Positions 1-10,915 of a DNA stretch of 64,000 bases are shown here, piece after piece (within the stretch, counting starts at the first letter, position 1; each line of letters opens with the position of its first letter). The DNA comes from a virus. Both the position numbers and the translations under genes were made by a program. The notes beneath the pieces are model-generated. The model ran no database searches. It was not told where the DNA came from and saw only the letters and a list, made by a program, of their open reading frames with translations. The stretch covers positions 1 to 64,000 of the IMG/VR virus record IMGVR_UViG_3300009160_000035; one strand, given 5' to 3'.

Positions 1-3000
1 CTCATGCCTGCATGAAAAGCTTGATAAGCTGGATTTGCGGGAGAACTTATATCTCCTGCATAATTTCTAATATCCTGTAGTCCTAGAGTAGGATTATTAT
101 CTGCATCAAACCTATTCAACAAAAAACCTATTGCACTTTCTTGCTGAGTTCTTATTTGTCGGATATTGGTTCCTTTTGTAAAGTTACGACCTTCACCTAT
201 AAAGGTTGTAAATGGAAGAGTTCTGTTTGCTGCAGTTGATCCCATAAACGCAGGGTCAACTTGATTAAATGCATTTTCAATAGCAGGTGCAGATCTTGCT
301 GTCACTATATCATTAATTTTTCCTGTTCTGACGGAATCTCTTATTGATTCCCAACCACTTTTTGTTGCGTCTGGATCGTAACCGGGGAGTTGATCTTTAA
401 AACTAGCCAATTCTTCATTGATTGTTTTTAAAGCCTGGTGAGCTGCTGCAACTTGTGGTTTTAGATCAATTTGTTCAGCAACAGATCCAAACTTCTTAAC
501 TGCTTCCTGTTCTCCTAGATCTGCTGCTATTCTTCTATATGCAATTGTTTTTCCTTTTGCAATCATCTTATTTACTTGCTTAAGTCTATTAAGATTTTCT
601 TCCTTATAAGCAGCTTGCTCTTCTGCGTCACTGCCTATGACTTTCATTAAACTTTTATTAGCTTTTCTTTCTGCTAATGGAATGCCTGAACTATTCAGAG
701 TAGCACCTAATCTTCCTTCTCCTCTTTCAAAGAGACCTGTGCCGTGATCAGAGTAATATTTCTGAGAGGCACTATCTGGATCTGGATCACCTTCAACATT
801 GAAAAACATACCAAATGCTGATTGCTGAGATTTGTCTATTCCAAGTATTTCTTGGATCATATTTGTAGAAGCATCCCCTGCGCGGGCAGGATTTTCTTTG
901 TATTTTTTTGCAATTCTTTCTAAGACAGAATAATCACGCTTTGTCGGAGCAGTAAATGTTGATGTTAATGCTGTATCAAGTTTTACTCTTGATGCCCTCA
1001 TCCATGAGGGTTTGTTTTTGTCTTTTGCTCTTGATCTTTCAAGATTATCACGAAAGTATTTTTCAGCCTCAGCTAAAGGCCCAAATCCTCTTCTTCTAAA
1101 TTCAGTATCAAGTTCTTTTACTTTCTTTTGCTGCTTTTTTAGTCTTTTAGAAACACCGTCTCTGTATATACGTTTTCCATCTTCACCTTCTTCTACAGTT
1201 CCTCCAAAGTAATTTTGCATTCTTGACAGAAGCATTTTGTCTTTATCATCTAGGTTAGATTGATTAGATAACCAACCTATAGCATCTTTATTTTTATGCC
1301 AAAATTTTGCCTCTTCATGAATATTAAAAAGAGCTTGAACTTCACCTATAGCCTTAGCTTGGAAATCCATACTTTTGAGCCGGGGAAGTTTTTGTTTTCT
1401 AGTCTTTAGAAGCTGATCTCTTTCAGCTATCAAATCAAACAATGAAATAGATCCAGTTTCTGTTCCTTTACCAAAGCTTGGTCTATTTGGAAAAACAGCA
1501 TCAAGCAATTCAGATTCTGGAACTGTATATTTTTTTCTCCGGGTAAGATCGTTCTCGTCAAGATCTGCTATACTTTTTTTAATCTTATTAAGTCTTTTTG
1601 TTATGGCAGTTTTTGTTATAGAAGGACCTTTAGGTCCAACTGGAAAAATTTCAGACAGCCCTTCAGGCAGTCTCTCTAGCAATTCCCTTTCTTGACCAAG
1701 CGAAGCCCTATCATCAAGAGTTACCTTATGGCCTTCATAAGCTTTCTCAAGGGCTCCGCCTCTTAAGTTACCCATAAATCTCTTCTCTTCACCTCTAGTA
1801 AACTTTTTACGCTTGCCTAGCATTTCTTTTTGAGCTGCGGCAATTTTTTTCTTATTCGTTAGATCGTCTAGAGCCTTTTTTGCTGCGTCTATTTCTGGAG
1901 CACGTCTTTGGACTTCTTGATCATAAAGAGCAACTTTATTAGCTTTTGCCGATTCTTTAGCTTTTGTATAGAATTGGTTTTTCTGTTCCAAAGAAAAATC
2001 TTTTACTAATTGTTTTTCAGCATCAGATAGCCGTTCATCAAACAAAGAACTTTCTGTACTTGTTGTTGCGCCAAAGGTTTTAGTACCTTCACCAAATCCA
2101 CTTACTCTACCAATGCTAAAAGTATAATCATCCATTCCAGGAATAACGTCCAGAACAGCAAGTCTTCCTTGGCCAGGAACATTAACAGTAACGTCTGTTA
2201 TGTCATCTCCTTCTACTGACTTACCTAGCCAATCTCCTTCATTCAATAAAATAGGATTGGCTTCCAGTTCCCTTCTAATGGCGGCTTGTCTAGCGGCTGC
2301 GTCCCCAGTGCCAGCAGCCTCAGCTGCATCAATAATTCCTTTAAACTTGGCATTGAAAGAAAATGCCTGCCTTGAAGCTGGATCACCTTTTGTGCTTTTA
2401 TCAACAGTAAAGTGTCGGCCAGGATGAACTACTTGCTCTCCTTCACTTGCTCCTACTCTAATTCTAGTACCTTCAGGGACGGCCTGTGGATTTTCTCTCA
2501 TGCTTCTTTTAGTTGTTAACCAACTACCATGAACAAATCCAATCATGCCTGACTTCTCCATGTCAGCAAATGCGCCTGATCCTCTGAATGCATAGAGATC
2601 ACCAAGTGTTGCACGTAAATGACCAAGAGCTCTTTGAGAGCCTCTATTTTCTACGTTATAAGCATTGATAATATGTCTGCCAGGACGACGACCTATGTCG
2701 TTTACAGAATAGAATTCACCTGTGCTGGGATCTACTTCCCCAAGGGCTGCTCTGATATAGTCAGGAGTATTTGTACTTACAATCTGACCAGCGGCATCTC
2801 TCTCGACGCCTCTCCAGTTAAAGATATCTTTTCTTGTTTGGTTTGGACTTGTAAGTGGTTCAATTACATAATTATGACTAGCTGCTTGTCTTGATATTTC
2901 ATCAAAGTCACTTAGTCTACTAGCATCTGATGCATCAATATCTGCGTCAGGATCCATAGGATTCATAGAGCGAACAACTTTCATTTGTGCCGCTTTTAAT

Positions 3001-4355
3001 GACAAAGCTCTACTCGGAGTTCTTGCAGGATCCACATATTGAAGTATTTTATACTGATCATCTACGTCTACATCTTTTCCGCCAAATAAAGAACTACCAA
3101 TTCTTTGACCTTGCTTCATACTTTTATCAATGAGACTCATAATCTGCCCGCCAGAGCGAACACTCCTTCCAGCTTTATCTTTGCTTTCCTTGCCAAACAA
3201 GTACTCAAGTCCACTCATTACTTCACTGGACTTATCCTTGTTAATACGCATAACTTTGCCAGTTGGGCTATACATAACAGAACCAGCTGCATCTCTATGG
3301 TAGACTTGGCCTCCTGTGCTTTCATCTACATAATGAGCTAAATCTTGGACTGGAATCATAATGCTTTCAGCAGTATCACCATCTCCTATTCTATATTGTG
3401 CATATCTAAATTTCTTATAATCACTTGCTCCAATCTTTTGGTTAATTTCTACAATGTTAGATCTATCAAATGTAGCACCAACTCCTCTTTGGCGAATCTG
3501 TGATTCAAAATCTTTAACTCTTTCAAGTTCTTGAGTAGTTAAATCTGAATTAGAAAGAAAACTTACATTAGATAATGAATTGTTAGCTGTACTAAACTTA
3601 AGTAATCCTCGTGAGCCAGTTTCAAGCATAGCTCGATTACCATGTAATCTTTTTGCAAAAGTATCAGACATACCTTCAACGCCACCATAAAGCATATTAA
3701 AACTATTAAGAATTGGTTTTAATCCTCTTTGGGCTGCTTTGGAATTCATTGGTCCAAAACTTTCAGATTGTACTCGCTTTAGAAGTGAGTCGTAACTTCT
3801 TTGTTTTTGAGTTCCCGTGAACATGCCAGAGAAACGTTTATTTGTCATAATGTCAAGTATAGTTTGACGAGTAGCCTCAGCCTGTTGTCCAATAAAGGTT
3901 TGACCATCTGCTGCAAACGTAAAATTCTTCATAGGAGTAGGACCACCCAGAATAGGAATACCTCCGGGTACTCCAGTAGCTCCCATTGGAGTACTACTAG
4001 TAAATCTACTTGCTAAACTTAGACCTCCTCCTCTAACCCTGTCACCTTTGAACCTTTTTTGATGTTGATCAAATAGGTAAGCTAATTGTTCACTGCTTAA
4101 AGCGTGATTGACAGTATAGGCAAGGGAATCGTTGCTATTTGCTCTTCTGCTATTATTTCTATTTTGCTGACTTAGTACATCAAAAAATGTACCACCTTGA
4201 AACTCAGAAAGTGTCTCACCGGCAAGAGGAGACGCATTAGTTCCAGTAATCATAGTTCGAAGAGCATCTAATGTTAGATCTTTGCCTTTTGCTTTACCAA
4301 AGGCAAGTGCTCCTAATCCTATACTTAATAGATTAAAAATCTTATCGCTAATCAT
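1..4355 (-). CDS. Large protein of unknown function, partial (C-terminus beyond window)
   Basis: An uninterrupted minus-strand frame runs from ATG at 4355 (protein starts MISDKIFNLLSIG) off the left edge, giving at least 1451 residues. I translated the start, a stretch near 2160-2220 and the left end, and all are in the same frame, so no frameshift is evident. The protein is hydrophilic with many charged helical stretches (Lys/Glu/Arg-rich around 600-2000). The middle part reads as folded domain sequence (for example VNVPGQGRLAVLDVIPGMDD near 2110-2200). No family is recognised. It follows the 1631-aa gene by 8 bp, downstream of the tube and putative chaperone genes, so a virion role (tail, baseplate or ejected protein) is inferred from position only. 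Confidence 0.85.
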   Translation of the reverse strand, partial: MISDKIFNLLSIGLGALAFGKAKGKDLTLDALRTMITGTNASPLAGETLSEFQGGTFFDVLSQQNRNNSRRANSNDSLAYTVNHALSSEQLAYLFDQHQKRFKGDRVRGGGLSLASRFTSSTPMGATGVPGGIPILGGPTPMKNFTFAADGQTFIGQQAEATRQTILDIMTNKRFSGMFTGTQKQRSYDSLLKRVQSESFGPMNSKAAQRGLKPILNSFNMLYGGVEGMSDTFAKRLHGNRAMLETGSRGLLKFSTANNSLSNVSFLSNSDLTTQELERVKDFESQIRQRGVGATFDRSNIVEINQKIGASDYKKFRYAQYRIGDGDTAESIMIPVQDLAHYVDESTGGQVYHRDAAGSVMYSPTGKVMRINKDKSSEVMSGLEYLFGKESKDKAGRSVRSGGQIMSLIDKSMKQGQRIGSSLFGGKDVDVDDQYKILQYVDPARTPSRALSLKAAQMKVVRSMNPMDPDADIDASDASRLSDFDEISRQAASHNYVIEPLTSPNQTRKDIFNWRGVERDAAGQIVSTNTPDYIRAALGEVDPSTGEFYSVNDIGRRPGRHIINAYNVENRGSQRALGHLRATLGDLYAFRGSGAFADMEKSGMIGFVHGSWLTTKRSMRENPQAVPEGTRIRVGASEGEQVVHPGRHFTVDKSTKGDPASRQAFSFNAKFKGIIDAAEAAGTGDAAARQAAIRRELEANPILLNEGDWLGKSVEGDDITDVTVNVPGQGRLAVLDVIPGMDDYTFSIGRVSGFGEGTKTFGATTSTESSLFDERLSDAEKQLVKDFSLEQKNQFYTKAKESAKANKVALYDQEVQRRAPEIDAAKKALDDLTNKKKIAAAQKEMLGKRKKFTRGEEKRFMGNLRGGALEKAYEGHKVTLDDRASLGQERELLERLPEGLSEIFPVGPKGPSITKTAITKRLNKIKKSIADLDENDLTRRKKYTVPESELLDAVFPNRPSFGKGTETGSISLFDLIAERDQLLKTRKQKLPRLKSMDFQAKAIGEVQALFNIHEEAKFWHKNKDAIGWLSNQSNLDDKDKMLLSRMQNYFGGTVEEGEDGKRIYRDGVSKRLKKQQKKVKELDTEFRRRGFGPLAEAEKYFRDNLERSRAKDKNKPSWMRASRVKLDTALTSTFTAPTKRDYSVLERIAKKYKENPARAGDASTNMIQEILGIDKSQQSAFGMFFNVEGDPDPDSASQKYYSDHGTGLFERGEGRLGATLNSSGIPLAERKANKSLMKVIGSDAEEQAAYKEENLNRLKQVNKMIAKGKTIAYRRIAADLGEQEAVKKFGSVAEQIDLKPQVAAAHQALKTINEELASFKDQLPGYDPDATKSGWESIRDSVRTGKINDIVTARSAPAIENAFNQVDPAFMGSTAANRTLPFTTFIGEGRNFTKGTNIRQIRTQQESAIGFLLNRFDADNNPTLGLQDIRNYAGDISSPANPAYQAFHAGM

Positions 4356-4363
4356 ATTTAAAC

Positions 4364-7300
4364 TTACATAAACGGATTAAGAGTATTGTACTCATTAAAT
4401 GTTAAGCTAACAAAATCTTGGTTTCTATTAGGTCCTTGGATATTATAACTATTCACTCCATATGAGCTATACATCTTTGCTGCGTTAGCCATTCCATTCA
4501 GGCCATTTCTGGCACTTAAGTTATTCAAATCTTGCATTGCTTTTTCATCTATGTACGGCTTTCTTGGCATGTAAGAAGCACGACTTGGATAAATACCAAA
4601 GTCATGGTAGTTCATACCTTCGCTCTCAATGTACTTCAACTTAACATCTTCTAAGTCAACTGCAGGATTAAAACCAATCCAGTCAACAGCAGGCATAGAT
4701 CTATGATTAAAAAATTGAGATACTTCTTGTAGCTTTGCACTATCTACCAACTGAGGATCAGATACATCAAAGCCTTCTTTTTGTTTTTTCACAATAAGAT
4801 CTGCCGCATAGTCCATACCATAAGTCGACATAGGTGCAGCTCCAGCTGCGCGGTTTATTGCCTCTAGGTCTTGGTTCATATAGAAACCTTCCATGAGTCT
4901 TGCCTTGTAATCTGGCAATGCATCAATAATCTCTGCCTGTCTTCCAGGGTTCATTTCTCTGGCAAACCCTGCCGCAAACATAGATTCTCTACCTCCTAGA
5001 ACATTCCCTAGTCTTTCTTCCGAAACATAACCTGTTCCTCCTACGTATGTGTCCTGGGCAATATTCTGATATTGATTAGCTAATTGTGTATTTCCTTGAA
5101 TTTCTGCGGCCTGTGAAAGTCCTGAATACTTTACATATTTTAACTTATCAAAATATTCCTCTGTTTGTCTTTTTTCTCTGATACCAGGAGATTCAAAGTC
5201 AAACCCTAACCAATTATGCATTGCAGATTTAATAGCAGGAGCTATCCAACCAGCAACAGGACTATCCCATCCTTTCATTTCTGTACCATAAAGTTCTCTT
5301 GATTCGTATTCTTCAAGAGCATCTCTGAAGGGTAATAGTTTATTGACAGGCGACATACCAAACATACCAATGTGTTCTATTGGCTGAGCCACTCTATTTG
5401 CAATATGAGTTGTGGCTTCCCATGCTCTACCAAACATTTTGCCAATTGGATTACTCATTGCGTAATCGGCAATAGGCGAATCATCTTTTGCAAATTTACC
5501 TTCTTCCCTTATATCTTTGTTAACATTGAAGCCATTGTTACTAACGGCACCCCTGATTACGCCAGTACTGTCAACCGCTTGTCCAATGCTGGCTGGCACA
5601 TCAACTGTAACACCTTGGCCAACTTGGATTTTACTAGAGAAAGCTTTTTCATTCCTAGTCTTTAACTTTGCTGCCTGTTTAATTGATAAGTTAAAATCGC
5701 TAATTAAAGCATCTGAGTCATTAGATATTCCAGCTATGCCAAACCTGCCACCATATCCTGCAACAGTAAAGCTCATACTAGAAGCATCTACTGATGTAAT
5801 ATTTCCACTAATGGTGTCATAAGTACTTGGTTTAAACTGGTAAGAGTCTATTCCCTTGTCAGTGGCTTTGTTCTCTACCATTTGCTTATGTCTATAAAAG
5901 AACTTTTGTTCTTCTGTAGTCATTTCTCCTGAAGCTTTCATAAGTTCAGCTTGACGGCGATAACCCTTGTATTGCGGGGACTGAGGGGCAACATCTCCTA
6001 AAATATTCATTTTATGCAGTAAAGGATAATCTTCTGGGTTGACACCCTTTAGTTCAGTATGTAAAGCTACATATCCTTTTCCTGGCATTCTATATTCGCC
6101 TTCTCCGTATCTAGTACTGGTATACTGGTTACCAAACTTAAAACTATCTGGCATCCAGCTAGGCATAGAATTTCGAATTGGATTATATTGCTTTAGATCG
6201 TCCTTATGCAAGAAACGACGTATAGGTTCTGATACGAAAGGAATTCCTAAGAATGAACCACCACCTTGCAAGTCATAGAATCTGCTAGCCATATCCATGT
6301 TACGAGAAAAGGATTCTAACTCTTGTCTTTGATCAGCAATTCCCGGTGTACCTGTTAAGTAGTTTTTTGCAGTCTTTGCATAGAAACCAACAAGTCCACC
6401 AAGAGAGGTTGTTTGTTCCCAGAAATCTCCTAATACTCTACCAGGAGAGTACGGAGAATAAGGAGCAGGCATTCCTAATCCGCCAATACTTAAGTCTGGA
6501 ATTTCATCAAGCCCAGTAGAGCGTTCCACTAACTTAACGTTACCTTCTGAGTCTGCACGAGCCCACTCTCCTACGTGCATTAGTCTTGGCTTCTTTATAA
6601 GGTCAGCAATAGGTTGTATAAGTGGATAGATAAAAGGAACTTGATCAAACGCAGCTCCAGTTATAGGAGCTGGTCTAGTCCAGTAATTTTCCTTTTCAAG
6701 TTTATAAGTAAAGTTCTTCAGTGCCATTTCCATTAATGGACCATGGCCACCTGAGGCACCGGCCTGTGCAGCTCCAGAACTTAACCGCGCAGTTAGAGTA
6801 GGACGGTAATAGAGTATATCTGTTCCTTCATATCCTGTCTGACCCATTTCCCATTTCTGACCACGCCTAACAGCCTCAAGTCGTTTGCCTTGGTTTAGCT
6901 CTCTAAGCTCGGAGGGACGCTCAAGGGTACCGATACTGCCCGTGCCGACAAACCATGCTGCAGCTGCCACGGTAGAGGCATATAGAATACTTCTAGCTCT
7001 GGGTGCAACACGTATAGCCTCTCTCAGTCTCCCAAGAGCACTTTTTTCACTTGCAAAGATTTTACTTTTTGCTTCCGCATATGTATGGTCAGTTATATGT
7101 TCTGCTATTTGATCAAAGTTAGAGATGTCTGCAACCTTTCCTATTGGATTATTTAATAGTCCATACTCTCCTTCTCTCTCAAGAGAGGAAATATAAGAAT
7201 TCATATTTTGCTCTACAACCTCACTTTGCTTAGCAGATAGTCCACCAGTATCTCCTCTGATTTTTCTTATAGTAGACTCTAGCGTTCTTCTCGATCTTAT

Positions 7301-9259
7301 TTTTTCTTTATCAGAAAGATTTGCATAAGCATCTTGGTGTGCCTTATTAGCTCTAAGAACCCTGCCAGCTTGTTCTCTTACTTCATTGCCCATTTCGGCA
7401 AGAGTAATACCTTCTTTGCCTCTAAACTTAGCTCTTAGGAATTTTGCTCTTTCTTGTTGTTCAACAATCGTATCTTTAGATAATCCACCAATCTTAAGAG
7501 TGTCAGAAATTCTAATACCTCTAGTTGCTGCAACATAACTTGCACCAGCTAAAAATCCAATACCCATAGCAGGTATAACTCCAGTAGATCCAGGCATCAT
7601 CTCTTCAACGCTACGTCGCCACGCATTAATAGGAACAATTTCTCCTATGTAACTTCTAATCTCACTGCCTCTTGCTACAAGATTAGCAACTCCTGGAATT
7701 GGCCCAGCAGCAAATGGACCTACTCCGGCCATTCCCATAACACCTAAAGCTGCGCCCATCCCCGCGCCCACAAGCGTACGCCTTTGTGAATTACTTGTGA
7801 CTTGCATTGCCATCTTTTTAAAGACAGGAGCAAATCCTAAATCATCAGATAAGATCTCTGGAATTTTCTTTCCAAGATAAGCACCAGCAACAGTTAATCC
7901 AACTGTCTGAACTGCTCCTGAGGCAGTAGAAGTAACAGGATCTCCATTCATCATATTCCAGCCAAGCTGATTAACAGTTGCTAAAGTAAAAGCAACCTTA
8001 GCTGCCATGCCAGCATACCTAACAAGCATTGCTGCGCCATGGCCATGTTCTATTCTTGGAGCAAGATTATTCTTAGATAAGAAGTTGTAAATCTTCTGCT
8101 TAGGCGCAGGCGATATATATTCAAAAAAATCACCTACTTGGTTATACAATTCCGAGAACAATCTTGAGGTTCTTTGGAGTGCCATAGTTCCGTAAGCTTC
8201 AGTTAATAATGCTGTAGTTGCATATCTTTTTAAATTAGTGCTTTTAAAAAGTCCAAGATCAGCAAGCGAGTTTCCTCTCCCATTCGCACCAGGCAAAAAC
8301 CGTACTTTAGTTAAATTCTGCATTCGACCTATTAGTCGATTCAACTCTGGGTCTATGCTATCTTTGGCTAACAGAACAAACCCTTCCTTTCCACCAATGC
8401 CTTCGGCAAAAGTTGCCCCTGTCTTTCTATTTTTTAAACCAAGGGAAGGTTCAACTATTCCAAGTAAAGCTTCGGTAAACAAACCTTTGTCAACTAGTCT
8501 TGCTGCTTTCTTGTTTAGTTTTTTCTGAGGACCAGCTGCCGCTACTACTTCGCCGTACATATTCAATCTACCAGCAAATACGTCTCCATCCTCAAAGACT
8601 AGATAGTCTAATAACTCTAGCTTCTTTCGATTCATCTTTAATTGTTTTGCATATAAATCTAATGTTCTGGATCTATTAGTAGCCCCAAGAGCATTCATAC
8701 TTACGTTCAAAACTGTTCTACCTTTTCTTTTTGTAGTGTAGGATAAAACATCACTCATATATGTAGCTTTGGCAAAAAGCTTAACAACATTATCAAATAT
8801 AGGTAAATTTAATCCACTTTGCTCTACCTTCTTAATGCCAGCATACCAAAAACTTTGAGGATCATCTGATGAAGTAATATTCATCAATTCTTGACTAGCT
8901 CTAAAAGTAACAGCTCTTAGAGTCTTCATAGCCTCTTTGCCAGTCTTCAGGTTAAAGACATCGCTTACTTTATTGACGTGACTAAAACTTCCCCCTAATT
9001 GCCAAGACTGGAACTTTGTGCTTTTTGAAAGCTCACCGGCCCCACGTATTGCACTTGGTCCCATAAAAAAAACAAGACCACCAGCTGCACTCTTCATTGC
9101 AAGATTTAGAGCTTGGTCAGCTATAGTTATTTCTTCGCCTGCAGCTCCAGAGCTTTCTGCCCATGTTTGCTTATCTTCAGAATACTGTGATCTTTCCACA
9201 GATTGGGTAAGATCATGGTATTGAGCAAGTTGTTCTGCAATTACATTAGGTAGAGCCAT
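4364..9259 (-). CDS. Giant virion protein, tape-measure candidate
   Basis: A 1631-aa protein starting MALPNVIAEQLAQYHDLTQ. The central part (about residues 410-600) holds several Gly/Ala-rich hydrophobic segments such as GAGMGAALGVMGMAGVG, and another lies near 790-810. The rest is long, mostly helical and charged, and the C-terminal third is Tyr/Gly/Asn-rich. In contractile-tailed phages the gene after the tube and assembly chaperones is usually the tape-measure protein, which is very long and carries hydrophobic segments that enter the host membrane. Length, position and hydrophobic core fit, but I see no diagnostic motif. The downstream 1451+ aa gene is an equally placed alternative. Its start lies 47 bp from the preceding gene's stop. 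Confidence 0.6.
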   Translation of the reverse strand: MALPNVIAEQLAQYHDLTQSVERSQYSEDKQTWAESSGAAGEEITIADQALNLAMKSAAGGLVFFMGPSAIRGAGELSKSTKFQSWQLGGSFSHVNKVSDVFNLKTGKEAMKTLRAVTFRASQELMNITSSDDPQSFWYAGIKKVEQSGLNLPIFDNVVKLFAKATYMSDVLSYTTKRKGRTVLNVSMNALGATNRSRTLDLYAKQLKMNRKKLELLDYLVFEDGDVFAGRLNMYGEVVAAAGPQKKLNKKAARLVDKGLFTEALLGIVEPSLGLKNRKTGATFAEGIGGKEGFVLLAKDSIDPELNRLIGRMQNLTKVRFLPGANGRGNSLADLGLFKSTNLKRYATTALLTEAYGTMALQRTSRLFSELYNQVGDFFEYISPAPKQKIYNFLSKNNLAPRIEHGHGAAMLVRYAGMAAKVAFTLATVNQLGWNMMNGDPVTSTASGAVQTVGLTVAGAYLGKKIPEILSDDLGFAPVFKKMAMQVTSNSQRRTLVGAGMGAALGVMGMAGVGPFAAGPIPGVANLVARGSEIRSYIGEIVPINAWRRSVEEMMPGSTGVIPAMGIGFLAGASYVAATRGIRISDTLKIGGLSKDTIVEQQERAKFLRAKFRGKEGITLAEMGNEVREQAGRVLRANKAHQDAYANLSDKEKIRSRRTLESTIRKIRGDTGGLSAKQSEVVEQNMNSYISSLEREGEYGLLNNPIGKVADISNFDQIAEHITDHTYAEAKSKIFASEKSALGRLREAIRVAPRARSILYASTVAAAAWFVGTGSIGTLERPSELRELNQGKRLEAVRRGQKWEMGQTGYEGTDILYYRPTLTARLSSGAAQAGASGGHGPLMEMALKNFTYKLEKENYWTRPAPITGAAFDQVPFIYPLIQPIADLIKKPRLMHVGEWARADSEGNVKLVERSTGLDEIPDLSIGGLGMPAPYSPYSPGRVLGDFWEQTTSLGGLVGFYAKTAKNYLTGTPGIADQRQELESFSRNMDMASRFYDLQGGGSFLGIPFVSEPIRRFLHKDDLKQYNPIRNSMPSWMPDSFKFGNQYTSTRYGEGEYRMPGKGYVALHTELKGVNPEDYPLLHKMNILGDVAPQSPQYKGYRRQAELMKASGEMTTEEQKFFYRHKQMVENKATDKGIDSYQFKPSTYDTISGNITSVDASSMSFTVAGYGGRFGIAGISNDSDALISDFNLSIKQAAKLKTRNEKAFSSKIQVGQGVTVDVPASIGQAVDSTGVIRGAVSNNGFNVNKDIREEGKFAKDDSPIADYAMSNPIGKMFGRAWEATTHIANRVAQPIEHIGMFGMSPVNKLLPFRDALEEYESRELYGTEMKGWDSPVAGWIAPAIKSAMHNWLGFDFESPGIREKRQTEEYFDKLKYVKYSGLSQAAEIQGNTQLANQYQNIAQDTYVGGTGYVSEERLGNVLGGRESMFAAGFAREMNPGRQAEIIDALPDYKARLMEGFYMNQDLEAINRAAGAAPMSTYGMDYAADLIVKKQKEGFDVSDPQLVDSAKLQEVSQFFNHRSMPAVDWIGFNPAVDLEDVKLKYIESEGMNYHDFGIYPSRASYMPRKPYIDEKAMQDLNNLSARNGLNGMANAAKMYSSYGVNSYNIQGPNRNQDFVSLTFNEYNTLNPFM

Positions 9260-9306
9260 ATTAACTTACTATAAAAGAGTATATTCTTATTTTCTCCTAA
9301 ACCTTG

Positions 9307-10365
9307 CTATTCTGGTTTAGTTTTAAACCTCTTTTTGAAATTTGGCTTTTGTTTTGGCATTTTAGCAGCTTCGTCTCGCTCTCTTTCCTGCTTCTGTACA
9401 ATGAGTTCATACCCTGCTGGCATTAGTCCCATTTCCATTTGCATTGCCAATGCTTCTGCATCTGTCATGGTTGCGCCAGTAAAGTCAGAACTTTCAAATC
9501 CTCCAAGTCGGTTTTCTCTATTAATTTTAATTCCTGGGACATTAACAGCAACGCCATTTGAAATAGCCACAGCATCCTTTGGTGGAATGTATTCAGTTCT
9601 ACCTATTTTTTCTTGGACTTTTTTCTTGATCTCTTCTTCTTGTTTTGGTTTGTCTTGTTGCTCCCTTCTAACATCCTCTTCTTTCCTAAGCTTTGCTTCT
9701 TGTTTTTCTTGCTGTTCTCTTACTTTTAAGAGTTCCTTCAAGAAGCTACCCTCTTCAGAGTCTGGTGCAACATTAGTCTTCACAGGAGGTTTAGGCGCTG
9801 AATCCTCTTCTGGTATTTGGTCTTCGGGATTGTAAATTTCTAGTGGCTGCTTGAGCATACCATTCTCTAGCAAGTATCTTTCAGCGCTAGCAAACAGACT
9901 TGATATCTTGTCAAAAGATAGTTTATCTAGCATCTCAAAAGTATAGGCTTTGAACACCAGACAAATAACAGTATACATCTGATATTCAACATTTGTTCTT
10001 GCAATGCTTCTATACATATTTAATCTATATGTAAACGCAGGAATATTAATCCTGCCATCTTTATCAGGTATGATTCCGGAATCACTAACATACATAATAA
10101 GATCTGCAATAGTATCTACTACACCTGCAGGCAATAGATCTATTTCCATATCTGTCCAACCTGGATCTCTAACTGTATAATCCCTAAAGATTTTCATCTT
10201 TAGATCCCATGGAGCAATACTTTGAGCTCGTTCTGCAAAACGAATTCTCTTATATTCTCCCCATGGAATACGAGTATAGAATACAGTCAACTTACTAGAT
10301 AAGTTGTAAGGAATATCTATAACATATAAGGGAATATCTTTATGTTCAAAGATATCAATTTCCAT
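9307..10365 (-). CDS. Putative tail assembly chaperone (second of a pair)
   Basis: 352 aa. Residues 1-180 look globular (MEIDIFEHKDIPLYVIDIPYN...). Residues about 200-270 are a low-complexity Glu/Lys/Gln coiled-coil segment, and the C-terminus ends in a basic KKRFKTKPE tail. It lies between the tube genes and the giant tape-measure candidate, the place where many tailed phages encode one or two tail assembly chaperones that coat the tape measure during assembly. The assignment rests on position and composition only. The gap to the 172-aa gene upstream is 17 bp and I see no obvious slippery site there, so no fusion is proposed. Confidence 0.45.
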   Translation of the reverse strand: MEIDIFEHKDIPLYVIDIPYNLSSKLTVFYTRIPWGEYKRIRFAERAQSIAPWDLKMKIFRDYTVRDPGWTDMEIDLLPAGVVDTIADLIMYVSDSGIIPDKDGRINIPAFTYRLNMYRSIARTNVEYQMYTVICLVFKAYTFEMLDKLSFDKISSLFASAERYLLENGMLKQPLEIYNPEDQIPEEDSAPKPPVKTNVAPDSEEGSFLKELLKVREQQEKQEAKLRKEEDVRREQQDKPKQEEEIKKKVQEKIGRTEYIPPKDAVAISNGVAVNVPGIKINRENRLGGFESSDFTGATMTDAEALAMQMEMGLMPAGYELIVQKQERERDEAAKMPKQKPNFKKRFKTKPE

Positions 10366-10382
10366 TTTTTATCTTATTATGT

Positions 10383-10901
10383 TTAGAGCTCTTTGCTTAG
10401 CGAGAATGCAAGTTCAACTGGAATGAATGCACTAAGTCGGCTAATCATGTTAACAAGCAGATCCGGAAGACCAGCTGGAAGATCCGAAATGGCTTCTTCT
10501 GAAAGCATTGGGAATACACATCCTGCTTCTAGGATTTCCTTATTGAGCTTTTCGGGATCTTGTCCTGCAATCTCACGAATCATTTTCATTTCACGGACTC
10601 TGAGTGGTCTAACAACAAACCACTTGCCATCCTCATGTGGATAGACAATTACAGTACCATGGCGTTCCTTCATCTTAACTAGGTACGACTTTGAGCATCC
10701 AAGCTTTTCAAGTGAACTATAAAGCAGTTCCTTTTCGTCCATTGGCTCTGACTCAGGACCATCATCTGGGAGATCGGTTTCTGAAACAACAGAAGCAACG
10801 GCTTCAGCTTCCTTTTTCTCTTTTTCCTTTCTAGCTTTGTCAAGCTTTGCAGCTAATTTAATATCGGCTTCATCTTCTAAGTTATTATCTAAGTCTACCA
10901 T
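10383..10901 (-). CDS. Putative tail assembly chaperone (first of a pair)
   Basis: 172 aa. The N-terminal 60 residues are highly charged (Lys/Glu then Asp/Glu-rich). The C-terminal part is a compact alpha/beta region beginning near ELLYSSLEKLGC with a hydrophobic end (LSAFIPVELAFSLSKEL). An acidic or charged head plus a small folded domain just upstream of the tape-measure candidate suggests an assembly chaperone, but no family signature is recognised. The start is preceded by AGGAG (complement of ctcct at 10908-10912). Confidence 0.45.
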   Translation of the reverse strand: MVDLDNNLEDEADIKLAAKLDKARKEKEKKEAEAVASVVSETDLPDDGPESEPMDEKELLYSSLEKLGCSKSYLVKMKERHGTVIVYPHEDGKWFVVRPLRVREMKMIREIAGQDPEKLNKEILEAGCVFPMLSEEAISDLPAGLPDLLVNMISRLSAFIPVELAFSLSKEL

Positions 10902-10915
10902 AAAAACTCCTATTA

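Noticed and set aside
10366-10382. Frameshift joining the two putative tail chaperones
   Set aside because: The genes are separated by a 17-bp gap, each has its own start, and no slippery heptamer is visible at the junction.
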